Shown: positions 1 through 5,334 of the stretch, one piece after another
How positions within the stretch are numbered: position 1 is the first letter of the stretch
How the letters are laid out: every line of letters starts with the position of its first letter
Assembly: GCA_022712475.1 (NCBI GenBank)
Contig: JALAGK010000008.1
Location: 1-5,334, forward strand
Length of the DNA stretch: 5,334 bases
Direction of reading: 5' to 3'
Source: Enterobacteriaceae bacterium
GTDB lineage: Bacteria; Pseudomonadota; Gammaproteobacteria; Enterobacterales; Enterobacteriaceae
Translations under genes and position numbers: made by a program
The notes under the pieces: model-generated
Seen by the model: only the letters and a program-made list of their open reading frames with translations
Told to the model about the DNA's origin: nothing
Database searches by the model: none

Positions 1-468
1 AAATCCGGCCATCACAGACAGCGTCTCCACTGCGCCGATTTTGTTAAACGCCAACTCTTTTTGCAGCAGCGCGCGGTACTGCTGTCCGTGAGGAATAATC
101 ACAAACGCCAACGACAGCGTTTTAATCAGTGGCTCAAGGTCAGGGTTATGCAACACAGCCGCAATCACACCGCTTAACGCGAACATCGCCACGCATATCA
201 CCATCCCCAGTCCAACGTTGAGCCAGTACAGCGTGGTCAACTCGGACTGGCTGATTTCCCGGCGCTGGATAATTGAATTGGCAATACCGAAATCAGACAA
301 GGTATCTGCCAGCGCAATTATCACCAGCGCCACGGTCAGCAGGCCAAACTGGTGACTGTCGATAATGCGTGCAAGCCACGTCATCTGCGCCAGGCCCAGG
401 CCAATAATCATCACGGTAGACATCGCGGACCACTTAGCACCGCTGATGGTTTTCTCTCTCAGGCTCAT
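1..468 (-). CDS. wzxC: Colanic acid repeat-unit flippase WzxC, N-terminal part (3' end cut by window edge)
   Basis: This is a Wzx-type lipid-linked oligosaccharide flippase of the polysaccharide transporter (MOP/PST) superfamily. It moves the undecaprenyl-diphosphate-linked colanic acid unit from the cytoplasmic to the periplasmic face of the inner membrane. The frame is open from an ATG at 468 to the left edge and gives 156 residues, about a third of the roughly 490 I remember for E. coli WzxC. The start MSLREKTISGAKW and the stretches around ADTLSDFGIANSIIQR (54-69) and LAFVIIPHGQQYRALLQKE (120-138) match the E. coli protein closely from memory. Hydrophobic segments lie near residues 15-33, 41-56, 81-105 and 114-127, and another begins near 145, as expected for a multi-pass protein. 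The start follows the wcaJ stop by 11 bases and has only a weak purine stretch (GAGAA) as a ribosome site, so translation may depend on wcaJ. Identity is very likely; the missing C-terminal two thirds cannot be judged. Confidence 0.95.
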   Translation of the reverse strand, partial: MSLREKTISGAKWSAMSTVMIIGLGLAQMTWLARIIDSHQFGLLTVALVIIALADTLSDFGIANSIIQRREISQSELTTLYWLNVGLGMVICVAMFALSGVIAAVLHNPDLEPLIKTLSLAFVIIPHGQQYRALLQKELAFNKIGAVETLSVMAGF

Positions 469-479
469 GTGCGTTCTCG

Positions 480-1874
480 TCAGTAGGCCGCTTTGTTAAC
501 AAAGCCTTTGAACACCGTCAGAAACACGATGCGGATATCAAACCAGAGGCTCCATTCACGAATGTACTCCAGGTCAAACTCCACCCGTTTTTCCATCTTC
601 TCCAGTGTGTCCGTTTCGCCGCGCCAGCCGTTAATCTGTGCCCAGCCGGTGATGCCGGGTTTGACCTTATGGCGCAGCATGTAGCCTTCAATCAACGCGC
701 GATACTGTTCGTTGTGGGCCACCGCGTGCGGGCGCGGGCCGACAATGGACATCTCCCCCATAAACACATTGATAAACTGCGGCAGCTCGTCAAGCGAGGT
801 GCGGCGCAGGAAATTGCCGACTTTTGTCACGCGCGGATCGTTTTGTGTAGCCTGTGTTACCACCGCATCATTTTCCATCACGCGCATAGAGCGGAATTTC
901 CAGACCATAATCGGCTTTCCGTCCATGCCGTAGCGCGTCTGGCGAAAAATAACCGGGCCCGGAGACGTGACTTTTACCGCTAAAGCAATGCAGGCCAGCA
1001 CAGGTGAAATCAGCAACAGGATTAACGCTGAAAGCACAATGTCTTCTACGCGCTTGAGCACGCGGTTGATGCCGCTAAGCGGCGTGTCAAAGAGCGGCAC
1101 AACAGGCACACCGTTCACTTCATCGGTGCGTGAATGCAGAATATTGAACGTAAAAACATCCGGGATGAGCATCACCGAGCAGGTGGTGTCACTTAAATCG
1201 CGCACCAGTTTTTTGATCTGCATTTCGTCGCTCATCGCCATCGCGATATAAACGTTGTGGATTTTCCCGGCGCGCGCATCTTCAACCAGTTGCTCGAGGT
1301 TACCGGCCCAGAACGCCGGTACGCCCCCCGGCTCAGGGTCGTGATAAATCCCGACCACTTCATAACCCAGCCACGGCTCATTGAGAAAACTCTGCGCCAG
1401 CTCCCGCCCCTGAGGCAGCGTTCCGGCAATCGCCACCCGCCGCGTGTTATAGCCGTGATTACGCAGCCAGCCCGCACCAATACGAATGCAGGAGCGGCAG
1501 ATAACCAGCCCAACGCTTGAGAGCAGATACCAGCTCACCCAGGTCGCAAACGAAATTTCAACATAGCCGCTAAAGGTCAACAGCCCGGCGCTGAACACCA
1601 GCGCCAGCGTCCAGTTCTGCAACAGCAGCAACAGTTCGGTTGAAATCTTCACACCGCGCCAGGAGCGATAGAAGTCGGTTATTCCGCCAGCCATCTGGAA
1701 GACAACCAGCGTGACCAATGCCATCAGCAAATGGGTATAAAAGAATGGCAGTGCAATTACCCTGCAAATGACCCACAGTCCGACAAACATAATGGATATG
1801 TCAGAAAAACGTTGCACCATAGAGATTAACGATGCATTCGTTTTCGCTCGCTCACGCTTTTTTAAGTTTGTCAT
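480..1874 (-). CDS. wcaJ: Undecaprenyl-phosphate glucose-1-phosphate transferase WcaJ
   Basis: WcaJ starts colanic acid assembly by transferring glucose-1-phosphate from UDP-glucose to undecaprenyl phosphate at the inner membrane (polyisoprenyl-phosphate hexose-1-phosphate transferase family). The product is 464 residues, the length I remember for E. coli. Four hydrophobic helices lie near 27-46, 48-64, 84-101 and 112-128. A soluble region around 145-265 includes GYNTRRVAIAG (141-151). A fifth hydrophobic helix at about 278-301 contains Pro291, the conserved helix-breaking proline that makes this segment a re-entrant hairpin in the family. The C-terminal catalytic domain shows KFRSM (326-330), RRTSLDELPQ (357-366) with the acidic pair Asp362-Glu363, VGPRP (378-382) and PGITGWAQINGWRGET (406-421). 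I chose the ATG at 1874 because MTNLKKRERA is the family N-terminus and an AGGA sits 6 bases before it. The frame stays open upstream to a GTG at 1958 overlapping the cpsG stop, but those 28 codons run through a palindrome. It lies 80 bases after cpsG and 11 before wzxC. Confidence 0.97.
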   Translation of the reverse strand: MTNLKKRERAKTNASLISMVQRFSDISIMFVGLWVICRVIALPFFYTHLLMALVTLVVFQMAGGITDFYRSWRGVKISTELLLLLQNWTLALVFSAGLLTFSGYVEISFATWVSWYLLSSVGLVICRSCIRIGAGWLRNHGYNTRRVAIAGTLPQGRELAQSFLNEPWLGYEVVGIYHDPEPGGVPAFWAGNLEQLVEDARAGKIHNVYIAMAMSDEMQIKKLVRDLSDTTCSVMLIPDVFTFNILHSRTDEVNGVPVVPLFDTPLSGINRVLKRVEDIVLSALILLLISPVLACIALAVKVTSPGPVIFRQTRYGMDGKPIMVWKFRSMRVMENDAVVTQATQNDPRVTKVGNFLRRTSLDELPQFINVFMGEMSIVGPRPHAVAHNEQYRALIEGYMLRHKVKPGITGWAQINGWRGETDTLEKMEKRVEFDLEYIREWSLWFDIRIVFLTVFKGFVNKAAY

Positions 1875-1880
1875 CGTTGT

Positions 1881-1884
1881 TCCT
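1881..1884 (-). promoter_or_regulatory. Ribosome binding site of wcaJ
   Basis: On the minus strand AGGA stands 6 bases before the ATG at 1874. It decides between this start and the in-frame GTG at 1958, which would add 28 residues not seen in the family. The site lies just after the second small hairpin of the gap (1890-1903), so folding there could affect access to it. Confidence 0.75.
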
Positions 1885-1889
1885 GTCAG

Positions 1890-1903
1890 GCGCCCGCAGG
1901 CGC
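1890..1903 (-). repeat. Small inverted repeat just upstream of the wcaJ ribosome site
   Basis: On the minus strand GCGCC, a four-base loop TGCG, then GGCGC form a perfect 5-bp GC-rich stem ending only 6 bases before the AGGA of wcaJ. It could be a minor mRNA structure affecting initiation, or a by-product of the GC-rich gap. Together with the neighbouring TTTATCACGGC (1904-1914 on the plus strand) it faintly resembles an enterobacterial REP element, but I could not match the consensus well enough to call one. Confidence 0.4.
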
Positions 1904-1922
1904 GTTTATCACGGCACGATGC

Positions 1923-1947
1923 CCAGGGCCGACAGCGTCGGCCCTGG
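1923..1947 (-). repeat. Perfect 11-bp palindrome in the cpsG-wcaJ gap, likely mRNA hairpin
   Basis: The arms CCAGGGCCGAC and GTCGGCCCTGG are exact reverse complements around a 3-base loop (GCT in the transcript). The stem is very GC-rich and should be very stable in RNA. It starts 7 bases after the cpsG stop codon. No run of T follows on the transcribed strand (GGCATCGTGCC comes next), so it does not look like a normal intrinsic terminator, and the operon continues into wcaJ. Likely roles are protection of the upstream cpsB-cpsG mRNA from 3' exonucleases or partial attenuation; a mobile palindromic repeat copy is also possible. The structure is seen directly; the role is inference. Confidence 0.7.
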
Positions 1948-1954
1948 CCTGCCG

Positions 1955-3325
1955 TCACTGATTGAGTAGCGCCATAATTTCCCGGGTACGCAGCGCCATC
2001 AGTTCGCGGTCTCCACGGGACTCAACATTCAGGCGTACCACCGGCTCAGTGTTAGAGCTGCGCAGGTTGAAGCGCCAGTCGGCAAATGCCATGCTCAGCC
2101 CGTCGGTGGCGTCCACAATCCCGGCGTTAGCGGTAAAGTGCGCCTTCACCCGAGCAATGGCGTTAGAGGGGTCTGTCAGCGTGCTGTTGATTTCGCCGCT
2201 TGCCGGAAACGCCGCGATGCGCTCACGCACCATGTCACTGAGCCGCTGCCCCTTCACGCACACCAGCTCTGCTACCAGCAGCCACGGGATCATGCCGCTG
2301 TCGCAGTACGCAAAGTCGCGGAAATAGTGATGTGCACTCATCTCGCCGCCGTATACCGCATCTTCTTCACGCATTCGCTCTTTAATAAACGCATGCCCTG
2401 TTTTTGACATCACCGGCGTGCCACCTGCGCGCGTTACCACGTCTTCGGTGTTCCAGCACAGGCGCGGGTCGTGGATGATGCGCGAGCCCGGTTGTTTTTC
2501 GAGAAACGCCTGCGCTAACAGGCCAACGATGTAATAGCCCTCGATAAACTCGCCGTTCTCATCAAACAAAAAGCAGCGGTCAAAGTCGCCATCAAAGGCA
2601 ATCCCCATGTCAGCACCGTGTTCAATAACGGCATTTCGGGTATCGGCACGGCAGTCCGGTAACAGCGGATTAGGGATGCCGTTGGGGAAATTGCCGTCTG
2701 GTGTGTTATGTACCTTCACAAAGCTCAGCGGCAGGCCGAGCGCCTGGCAGCGGGCTTCAATGGCATCAACCACCGGGCCCGCCGCGCCATTGCCGGAATT
2801 AATCACCAGCTTTAGCGGGGTAAAATTGGCGGTGTTAACGTATGAGAACAGGTGTTCGAGATAAGCATCACGAATATCCAATTGCCGGTAGCTGCCGCGT
2901 TCACTGTCATTAACGGGCGGGAAATCGTTAGCCTCGGCCAGGCGTTGCACATCGCGAAGCCCCGTGTCACCGCTTATCGGGCGCGCGCCCTGGCGAACCA
3001 GCTTCATACCGTTGTAGTCCATCGGGTTGTGACTGGCCGTTACCTCAATACCGCCATCCACGTCCAGATGCCATGTCGCAAAATAGACCTCCTCTGTACC
3101 ACAAAGACCAATATCCAGTACGTTGACGCCCGCATCACGCAGCCCGTCGGCCAGTGCGCGTTTTAGCGCTTCACTGGTCAGGCGCACGTCACCGCCCACA
3201 ACTACGGTTTGCGGGCGTAAATATTCACCATAAGCGCGACCAATGCGGCACGCGATGTCCTCGTTAAGCTCGTCGCCGAGGCGGCCGCGAATGTCGTAGG
3301 CTTTAAAACAGGTTAATGTTGTCAT
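1955..3325 (-). CDS. cpsG: Phosphomannomutase CpsG (ManB)
   Basis: This cytoplasmic enzyme of the alpha-D-phosphohexomutase family converts mannose-6-phosphate to mannose-1-phosphate, the step before GDP-mannose formation. The product is 456 residues, as I remember for E. coli CpsG. The phosphoserine loop is TASHNP at 96-101 with catalytic Ser98, followed by DYNGMK. The magnesium-binding loop is DGDFDR at 245-250. The sugar-binding loop is [10 protein letters not shown] at 326-335, and the phosphate-binding loop [10 protein letters not shown] at 422-431. All four active-site loops are therefore present and intact. The ATG at 3325 gives the family N-terminus ([14 protein letters not shown]) with an AAGGGG 8 bases upstream. 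An in-frame GTG at 3352 would add nine residues translated from the ribosome site itself, so I reject it. The gene stands 113 bases after cpsB and 80 before wcaJ. Many enterobacteria also carry a second copy (rfbK/manB) in the O-antigen locus, but the neighbours here identify the colanic acid copy. Confidence 0.97.
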   Translation of the reverse strand: MTTLTCFKAYDIRGRLGDELNEDIACRIGRAYGEYLRPQTVVVGGDVRLTSEALKRALADGLRDAGVNVLDIGLCGTEEVYFATWHLDVDGGIEVTASHNPMDYNGMKLVRQGARPISGDTGLRDVQRLAEANDFPPVNDSERGSYRQLDIRDAYLEHLFSYVNTANFTPLKLVINSGNGAAGPVVDAIEARCQALGLPLSFVKVHNTPDGNFPNGIPNPLLPDCRADTRNAVIEHGADMGIAFDGDFDRCFLFDENGEFIEGYYIVGLLAQAFLEKQPGSRIIHDPRLCWNTEDVVTRAGGTPVMSKTGHAFIKERMREEDAVYGGEMSAHHYFRDFAYCDSGMIPWLLVAELVCVKGQRLSDMVRERIAAFPASGEINSTLTDPSNAIARVKAHFTANAGIVDATDGLSMAFADWRFNLRSSNTEPVVRLNVESRGDRELMALRTREIMALLNQ

Positions 3326-3333
3326 CGTTATTT

Positions 3334-3339
3334 CCCCTT
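3334..3339 (-). promoter_or_regulatory. Ribosome binding site of cpsG
   Basis: On the minus strand AAGGGG stands 8 bases before the ATG at 3325, supporting that start over the in-frame GTG at 3352. A second purine run (GGGGGAAGGG, about 3357-3366) lies further upstream, partly inside a predicted hairpin arm, and is too far away to serve the ATG. Confidence 0.7.
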
Positions 3340-3359
3340 CTTCAGGCGACACTCAGCCC

Positions 3360-3378
3360 TTCCCCCTTATTGGGAGAA
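3360..3378 (-). repeat. 7-bp hairpin in the cpsB-cpsG gap
   Basis: On the minus strand TTCTCCC, loop AATAA, GGGGGAA can pair over 7 bp with one T-G (U-G in RNA) pair. It lies about 35 bases before the cpsG start and about 60 after the cpsB stop. No T-run follows, so it is not a typical intrinsic terminator. The rest of the 113-base gap shows no convincing promoter or reading frame. A role in mRNA stability or in setting the cpsB to cpsG ratio is possible but unproven. Confidence 0.4.
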
Positions 3379-3438
3379 TCAGTGGTCAGTAATTCCCGGG
3401 TGTTGGTTCAGTTGGCGTTCAGGCGTTGCCCTGTGCCG

Positions 3439-4884
3439 TTACGTTGTCTGGGCGCGTCCGTAGCGATCGCGAAATCGCACGATATCGTCCTCTTCCAGAT
3501 AAGCGCCGGAGCGCACTTCGATGAGTTCCAGCGGAATTTTGCCCGGGTTTTCCAGGCAGTGGGTTGCCCCCAGCGGAATGTAAATAGACTGGTTTTCACC
3601 AAGCAGCGTCACCTCGTCGTTAACCGTCACTTTCGCCGTGCCTGCTACCACAATCCAGTGTTCAGCTCGGTGATGGTGCATCTGTAAAGACAGCCCTTCA
3701 CCCGGTTTGACGGTAATGCGCTTGACCTGGTAGCGCTCGCCAGCGTCGATGGAGTCATATTTACCCCACGGGCGATAAACTTCGCGGTGTACGTGGTGTT
3801 CATGGCGGCCGTCTGCCTTAATCTGCTCAACCACTTTCTTTACTTCCTGCACCCGATTTTTGTCGGCGATAAGTACCGCGTCCTTCGTCTGCACCACCAC
3901 GAGATCTTTTACCCCAACGGTAGTGACCAGCCCTGATTCTGCCCATACATAGCTGTTAGCGCAGTCGTGACTGATGACGTCGCCGTGATGGACGTTTCCC
4001 TCGGCGGTACGGTTACTGATATCCCATAGCGATGACCAGGAACCCACATCGCTCCAGCCTGCATCCATCGGTACGACCACCGCATCGGCCGTTTTTTCCA
4101 TCACCGCGTAGTCGATGGATTCCTCCGGGCAGGCGAGAAACGCCGCTTCATCCACGCGCACAAAATCGAGATCCGGGTCAACTGCACTCATGGCCTGCTC
4201 ACAGGCGTTATAAATATCCGGGCGGAATTTCTGTAGTTCATCGAGATAGCGCCCGGCGCGGAACAGGAACATGCCGCTGTTCCAGTAATATTCACCGCTT
4301 GCGACATAACCCTGCGCGGTTTCCAGATTGGGTTTCTCAACAAACTGCGCCACGTTAAATGCCACGGCATCAACCTCGGGTGCGCACAGGTCGCCACGGC
4401 GGATATAGCCATAGCCGGTTTCCGGCAGGTCCGGCACAATCCCGAACGTCACCAGCTTGCCGTCATCAGCAAACGGCATGGCATCACGCACCGCGCGGCG
4501 AAACGCCTCTTCATTTTGAATTACATGGTCGGCCGCCAGCACCAGCATCAGCGGGTCGCCCTGAGGGCAGTTACGCTTTGCCGCCAGCGCAGCCAGCGCA
4601 ATAGCAGGTGCCGTGTTACGCCCGGCAGGCTCCAGAATGATGTTTTCAGTGAGCTTGTTGAGCGCACGCAGCTGTTCAGCCACGATAAAACGGTGCTGCT
4701 CGTTACAGATAACCACGGGGCTTTCGCAGTTCACGCCGTTAAGACGGCTGATGGTCGCCTGCAACATGGTCAACTCCCCTTTCAGGCAGAGGAATTGCTT
4801 GGGGTACAGCACCCTGGACAGCGGCCAGAGGCGGCTACCGGAGCCACCGGCCATAATCACCGGAAACAGTTGTGACTGACTCAT
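3439..4884 (-). CDS. cpsB: Mannose-1-phosphate guanylyltransferase CpsB (ManC)
   Basis: This cytoplasmic enzyme makes GDP-mannose from mannose-1-phosphate and GTP, the precursor of GDP-fucose for colanic acid. It is a 481-residue type II two-domain protein. The N-terminal nucleotidyltransferase domain (about 1-290) carries the pyrophosphorylase signature [12 protein letters not shown] (13-24) followed by YPKQFL (27-32), then [10 protein letters not shown] (85-94), LAADHVI (116-122) and the sugar-phosphate motif FVEKP (181-185). The C-terminal cupin domain of the mannose-6-phosphate isomerase type II family (about 360-475) carries RPWGKYD (371-377) and [10 protein letters not shown] (401-410), the metal-binding histidine cluster. 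Whether that half has isomerase activity here cannot be told; ManA normally supplies it. The C-terminus ends RAQTT, about three residues longer than the E. coli protein as I remember it. The ATG at 4884 is 2 bases after the wcaI stop, suggesting translational coupling. A paralogue (rfbM/manC) can exist in O-antigen loci, but the neighbours place this one in the colanic acid cluster. Confidence 0.97.
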   Translation of the reverse strand: MSQSQLFPVIMAGGSGSRLWPLSRVLYPKQFLCLKGELTMLQATISRLNGVNCESPVVICNEQHRFIVAEQLRALNKLTENIILEPAGRNTAPAIALAALAAKRNCPQGDPLMLVLAADHVIQNEEAFRRAVRDAMPFADDGKLVTFGIVPDLPETGYGYIRRGDLCAPEVDAVAFNVAQFVEKPNLETAQGYVASGEYYWNSGMFLFRAGRYLDELQKFRPDIYNACEQAMSAVDPDLDFVRVDEAAFLACPEESIDYAVMEKTADAVVVPMDAGWSDVGSWSSLWDISNRTAEGNVHHGDVISHDCANSYVWAESGLVTTVGVKDLVVVQTKDAVLIADKNRVQEVKKVVEQIKADGRHEHHVHREVYRPWGKYDSIDAGERYQVKRITVKPGEGLSLQMHHHRAEHWIVVAGTAKVTVNDEVTLLGENQSIYIPLGATHCLENPGKIPLELIEVRSGAYLEEDDIVRFRDRYGRAQTT

Positions 4885-4886
4885 GG

Positions 4887-5334
4887 TTATCCCCGAATAT
4901 CAGCGATAAATTGACGTAATACGCTCTCTTTTTCGAGCGTGCGTTCGGCATATTCACGTGCCAGCGTGTTTTCTTTAGGCATGGACAGGCACTGCTCAAT
5001 CCCGGCGGCCAGCGCATCCACCGCCTCTGGCTCAACGCACACCGCAATACCAGGATGCGCCTGACACAACTGGCCCAGCTCGGTGTCGCGATCAGCCGTA
5101 ATAACCGCATTGCCGCCCACCGCCAGTATATTGGTGAGTTTTGAGGGCAGCACCGCGTCGGCGGCACCACGCCGCTGTACAACAAGATGGCAGTCACCCA
5201 TTTTCAGTAGCGCTGGCAGGTCGTCATACGGTTGAAGCGTCAAAAAGCTGACGTTGCTCAGCCCACGCCCAACCGCCATGTGTTCCAGTCGCGCCCGTCC
5301 TCCGCCCTGGCCGACAATCACAAATTGCCAGGGC
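4887..5334 (-). CDS. wcaI: Colanic acid glycosyltransferase WcaI, C-terminal part (5' end outside window)
   Basis: This is the last 148 residues of a GT4-type (GT-B fold) glycosyltransferase; the full E. coli protein is about 407 residues as I remember it. The frame is open to the right edge, so no start codon lies in the window; the in-frame GTG at 5321 is internal (the frame before it reads PWQF). The fragment begins in the C-terminal nucleotide-binding Rossmann domain, with [13 protein letters not shown] (5-17) and [18 protein letters not shown] (36-53). The donor-site segment is [14 protein letters not shown] (61-74), and the protein ends [17 protein letters not shown]. Wording and order match WcaI closely from memory. 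It acts at the cytoplasmic face of the inner membrane on the lipid-linked repeat unit and has been assigned as a fucosyltransferase; I am less sure of the exact sugar. The segment corresponding to the usual GT4 glutamate motif has Asn (N68) where PSK-x-x-E is common. Confidence 0.95.
   Translation of the reverse strand, partial: PWQFVIVGQGGGRARLEHMAVGRGLSNVSFLTLQPYDDLPALLKMGDCHLVVQRRGAADAVLPSKLTNILAVGGNAVITADRDTELGQLCQAHPGIAVCVEPEAVDALAAGIEQCLSMPKENTLAREYAERTLEKESVLRQFIADIRG
4891..4894 (-). promoter_or_regulatory. Ribosome binding site of cpsB, inside the end of wcaI
   Basis: On the minus strand GGGG stands 6 bases before the cpsB ATG and falls within the last two sense codons of wcaI (CGG GGA, then the TAA stop). 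The ribosome site of cpsB is therefore covered by terminating wcaI ribosomes, which fits translational coupling between the two genes. Confidence 0.65.

Noticed and set aside
1923..1947. Rho-independent terminator after cpsG.
   Set aside because: The stem is strong, but no T-rich tail follows on the transcribed strand, and wcaJ and wzxC follow in the same direction without a visible promoter of their own.
1885..1950. A standard E. coli-type REP/BIME element.
   Set aside because: Only a short piece (TTTATCACGGC on the plus strand) resembles the REP consensus. Without a genome search for further copies the match is too weak to call.
1875..1958. A 28-codon N-terminal extension of wcaJ from a GTG overlapping the cpsG stop (GTGA overlap).
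   Set aside because: The added residues are rich in Arg, Cys and Gly, come from reading the palindromic gap, and are absent from WcaJ as I know it. The ATG at 1874 has its own AGGA and gives the normal 464-residue length.
1962..2327. Plus-strand open frame of 121 codons antisense to cpsG.
   Set aside because: It lies wholly inside the clear cpsG coding region, has low-complexity Ser/Arg-rich composition, and resembles no family I know. Similar plus-strand frames at 2852-3166, 3316-3687 and 4516-4875 are rejected for the same reason.
3326..3352. A nine-residue extension of cpsG from a GTG at 3352.
   Set aside because: It would be translated from the ribosome binding site of the ATG at 3325, and the family N-terminus fits the ATG.
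3360..3400. Possible internal promoter on the minus strand before cpsG (TTACTG with CAATAA).
   Set aside because: The -35 box matches the sigma-70 consensus poorly, the spacing is too short, and the AATAA is better explained as the loop of the hairpin at 3360-3378.

Overview
The window is an internal piece of the colanic acid (M-antigen) exopolysaccharide gene cluster of an enterobacterium. All five genes lie on the minus strand, so transcription runs from the right end of the window to the left. Read in that direction the order is wcaI (C-terminal part), cpsB/manC, cpsG/manB, wcaJ, wzxC (N-terminal part). This is the same order I remember for the Escherichia coli K-12 wca cluster. The proteins look collinear with the E. 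coli ones and of nearly the same length, but they carry many substitutions. I infer a member of the Enterobacteriaceae related to Escherichia, Enterobacter or Cronobacter, not E. coli itself. The genus cannot be fixed from memory alone.

Layout from the transcription-upstream (right) end: positions 5334-4887 hold the last 148 codons of the glycosyltransferase wcaI. After 2 bases comes cpsB (4884-3439, mannose-1-phosphate guanylyltransferase). A 113-base gap with a small hairpin leads to cpsG (3325-1955, phosphomannomutase). An 80-base gap with a strong perfect 11-bp palindrome leads to wcaJ (1874-480, initiating glucose-1-phosphate transferase). After 11 bases wzxC begins (468 to the window edge, lipid-linked repeat-unit flippase). 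wzxC is open at the left edge.

How they work together: CpsG turns mannose-6-phosphate into mannose-1-phosphate and CpsB turns that into GDP-mannose. In the known pathway Gmd and Fcl, encoded outside the window, convert GDP-mannose to GDP-fucose. WcaJ starts each repeat unit by putting glucose-1-phosphate on undecaprenyl phosphate. WcaI is one of the transferases that extend it, and WzxC flips the finished lipid-linked unit to the periplasm for polymerisation. I see no promoter inside the window. Known control of this operon (RcsAB at the promoter before wza) would lie outside it to the right.

I found no mobile element, CRISPR array, RNA gene or unknown system. The content is ordinary core-type exopolysaccharide biosynthesis. 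The points most worth a second look are the two structured intergenic gaps on either side of cpsG and an atypical GT4 donor-site motif in WcaI.
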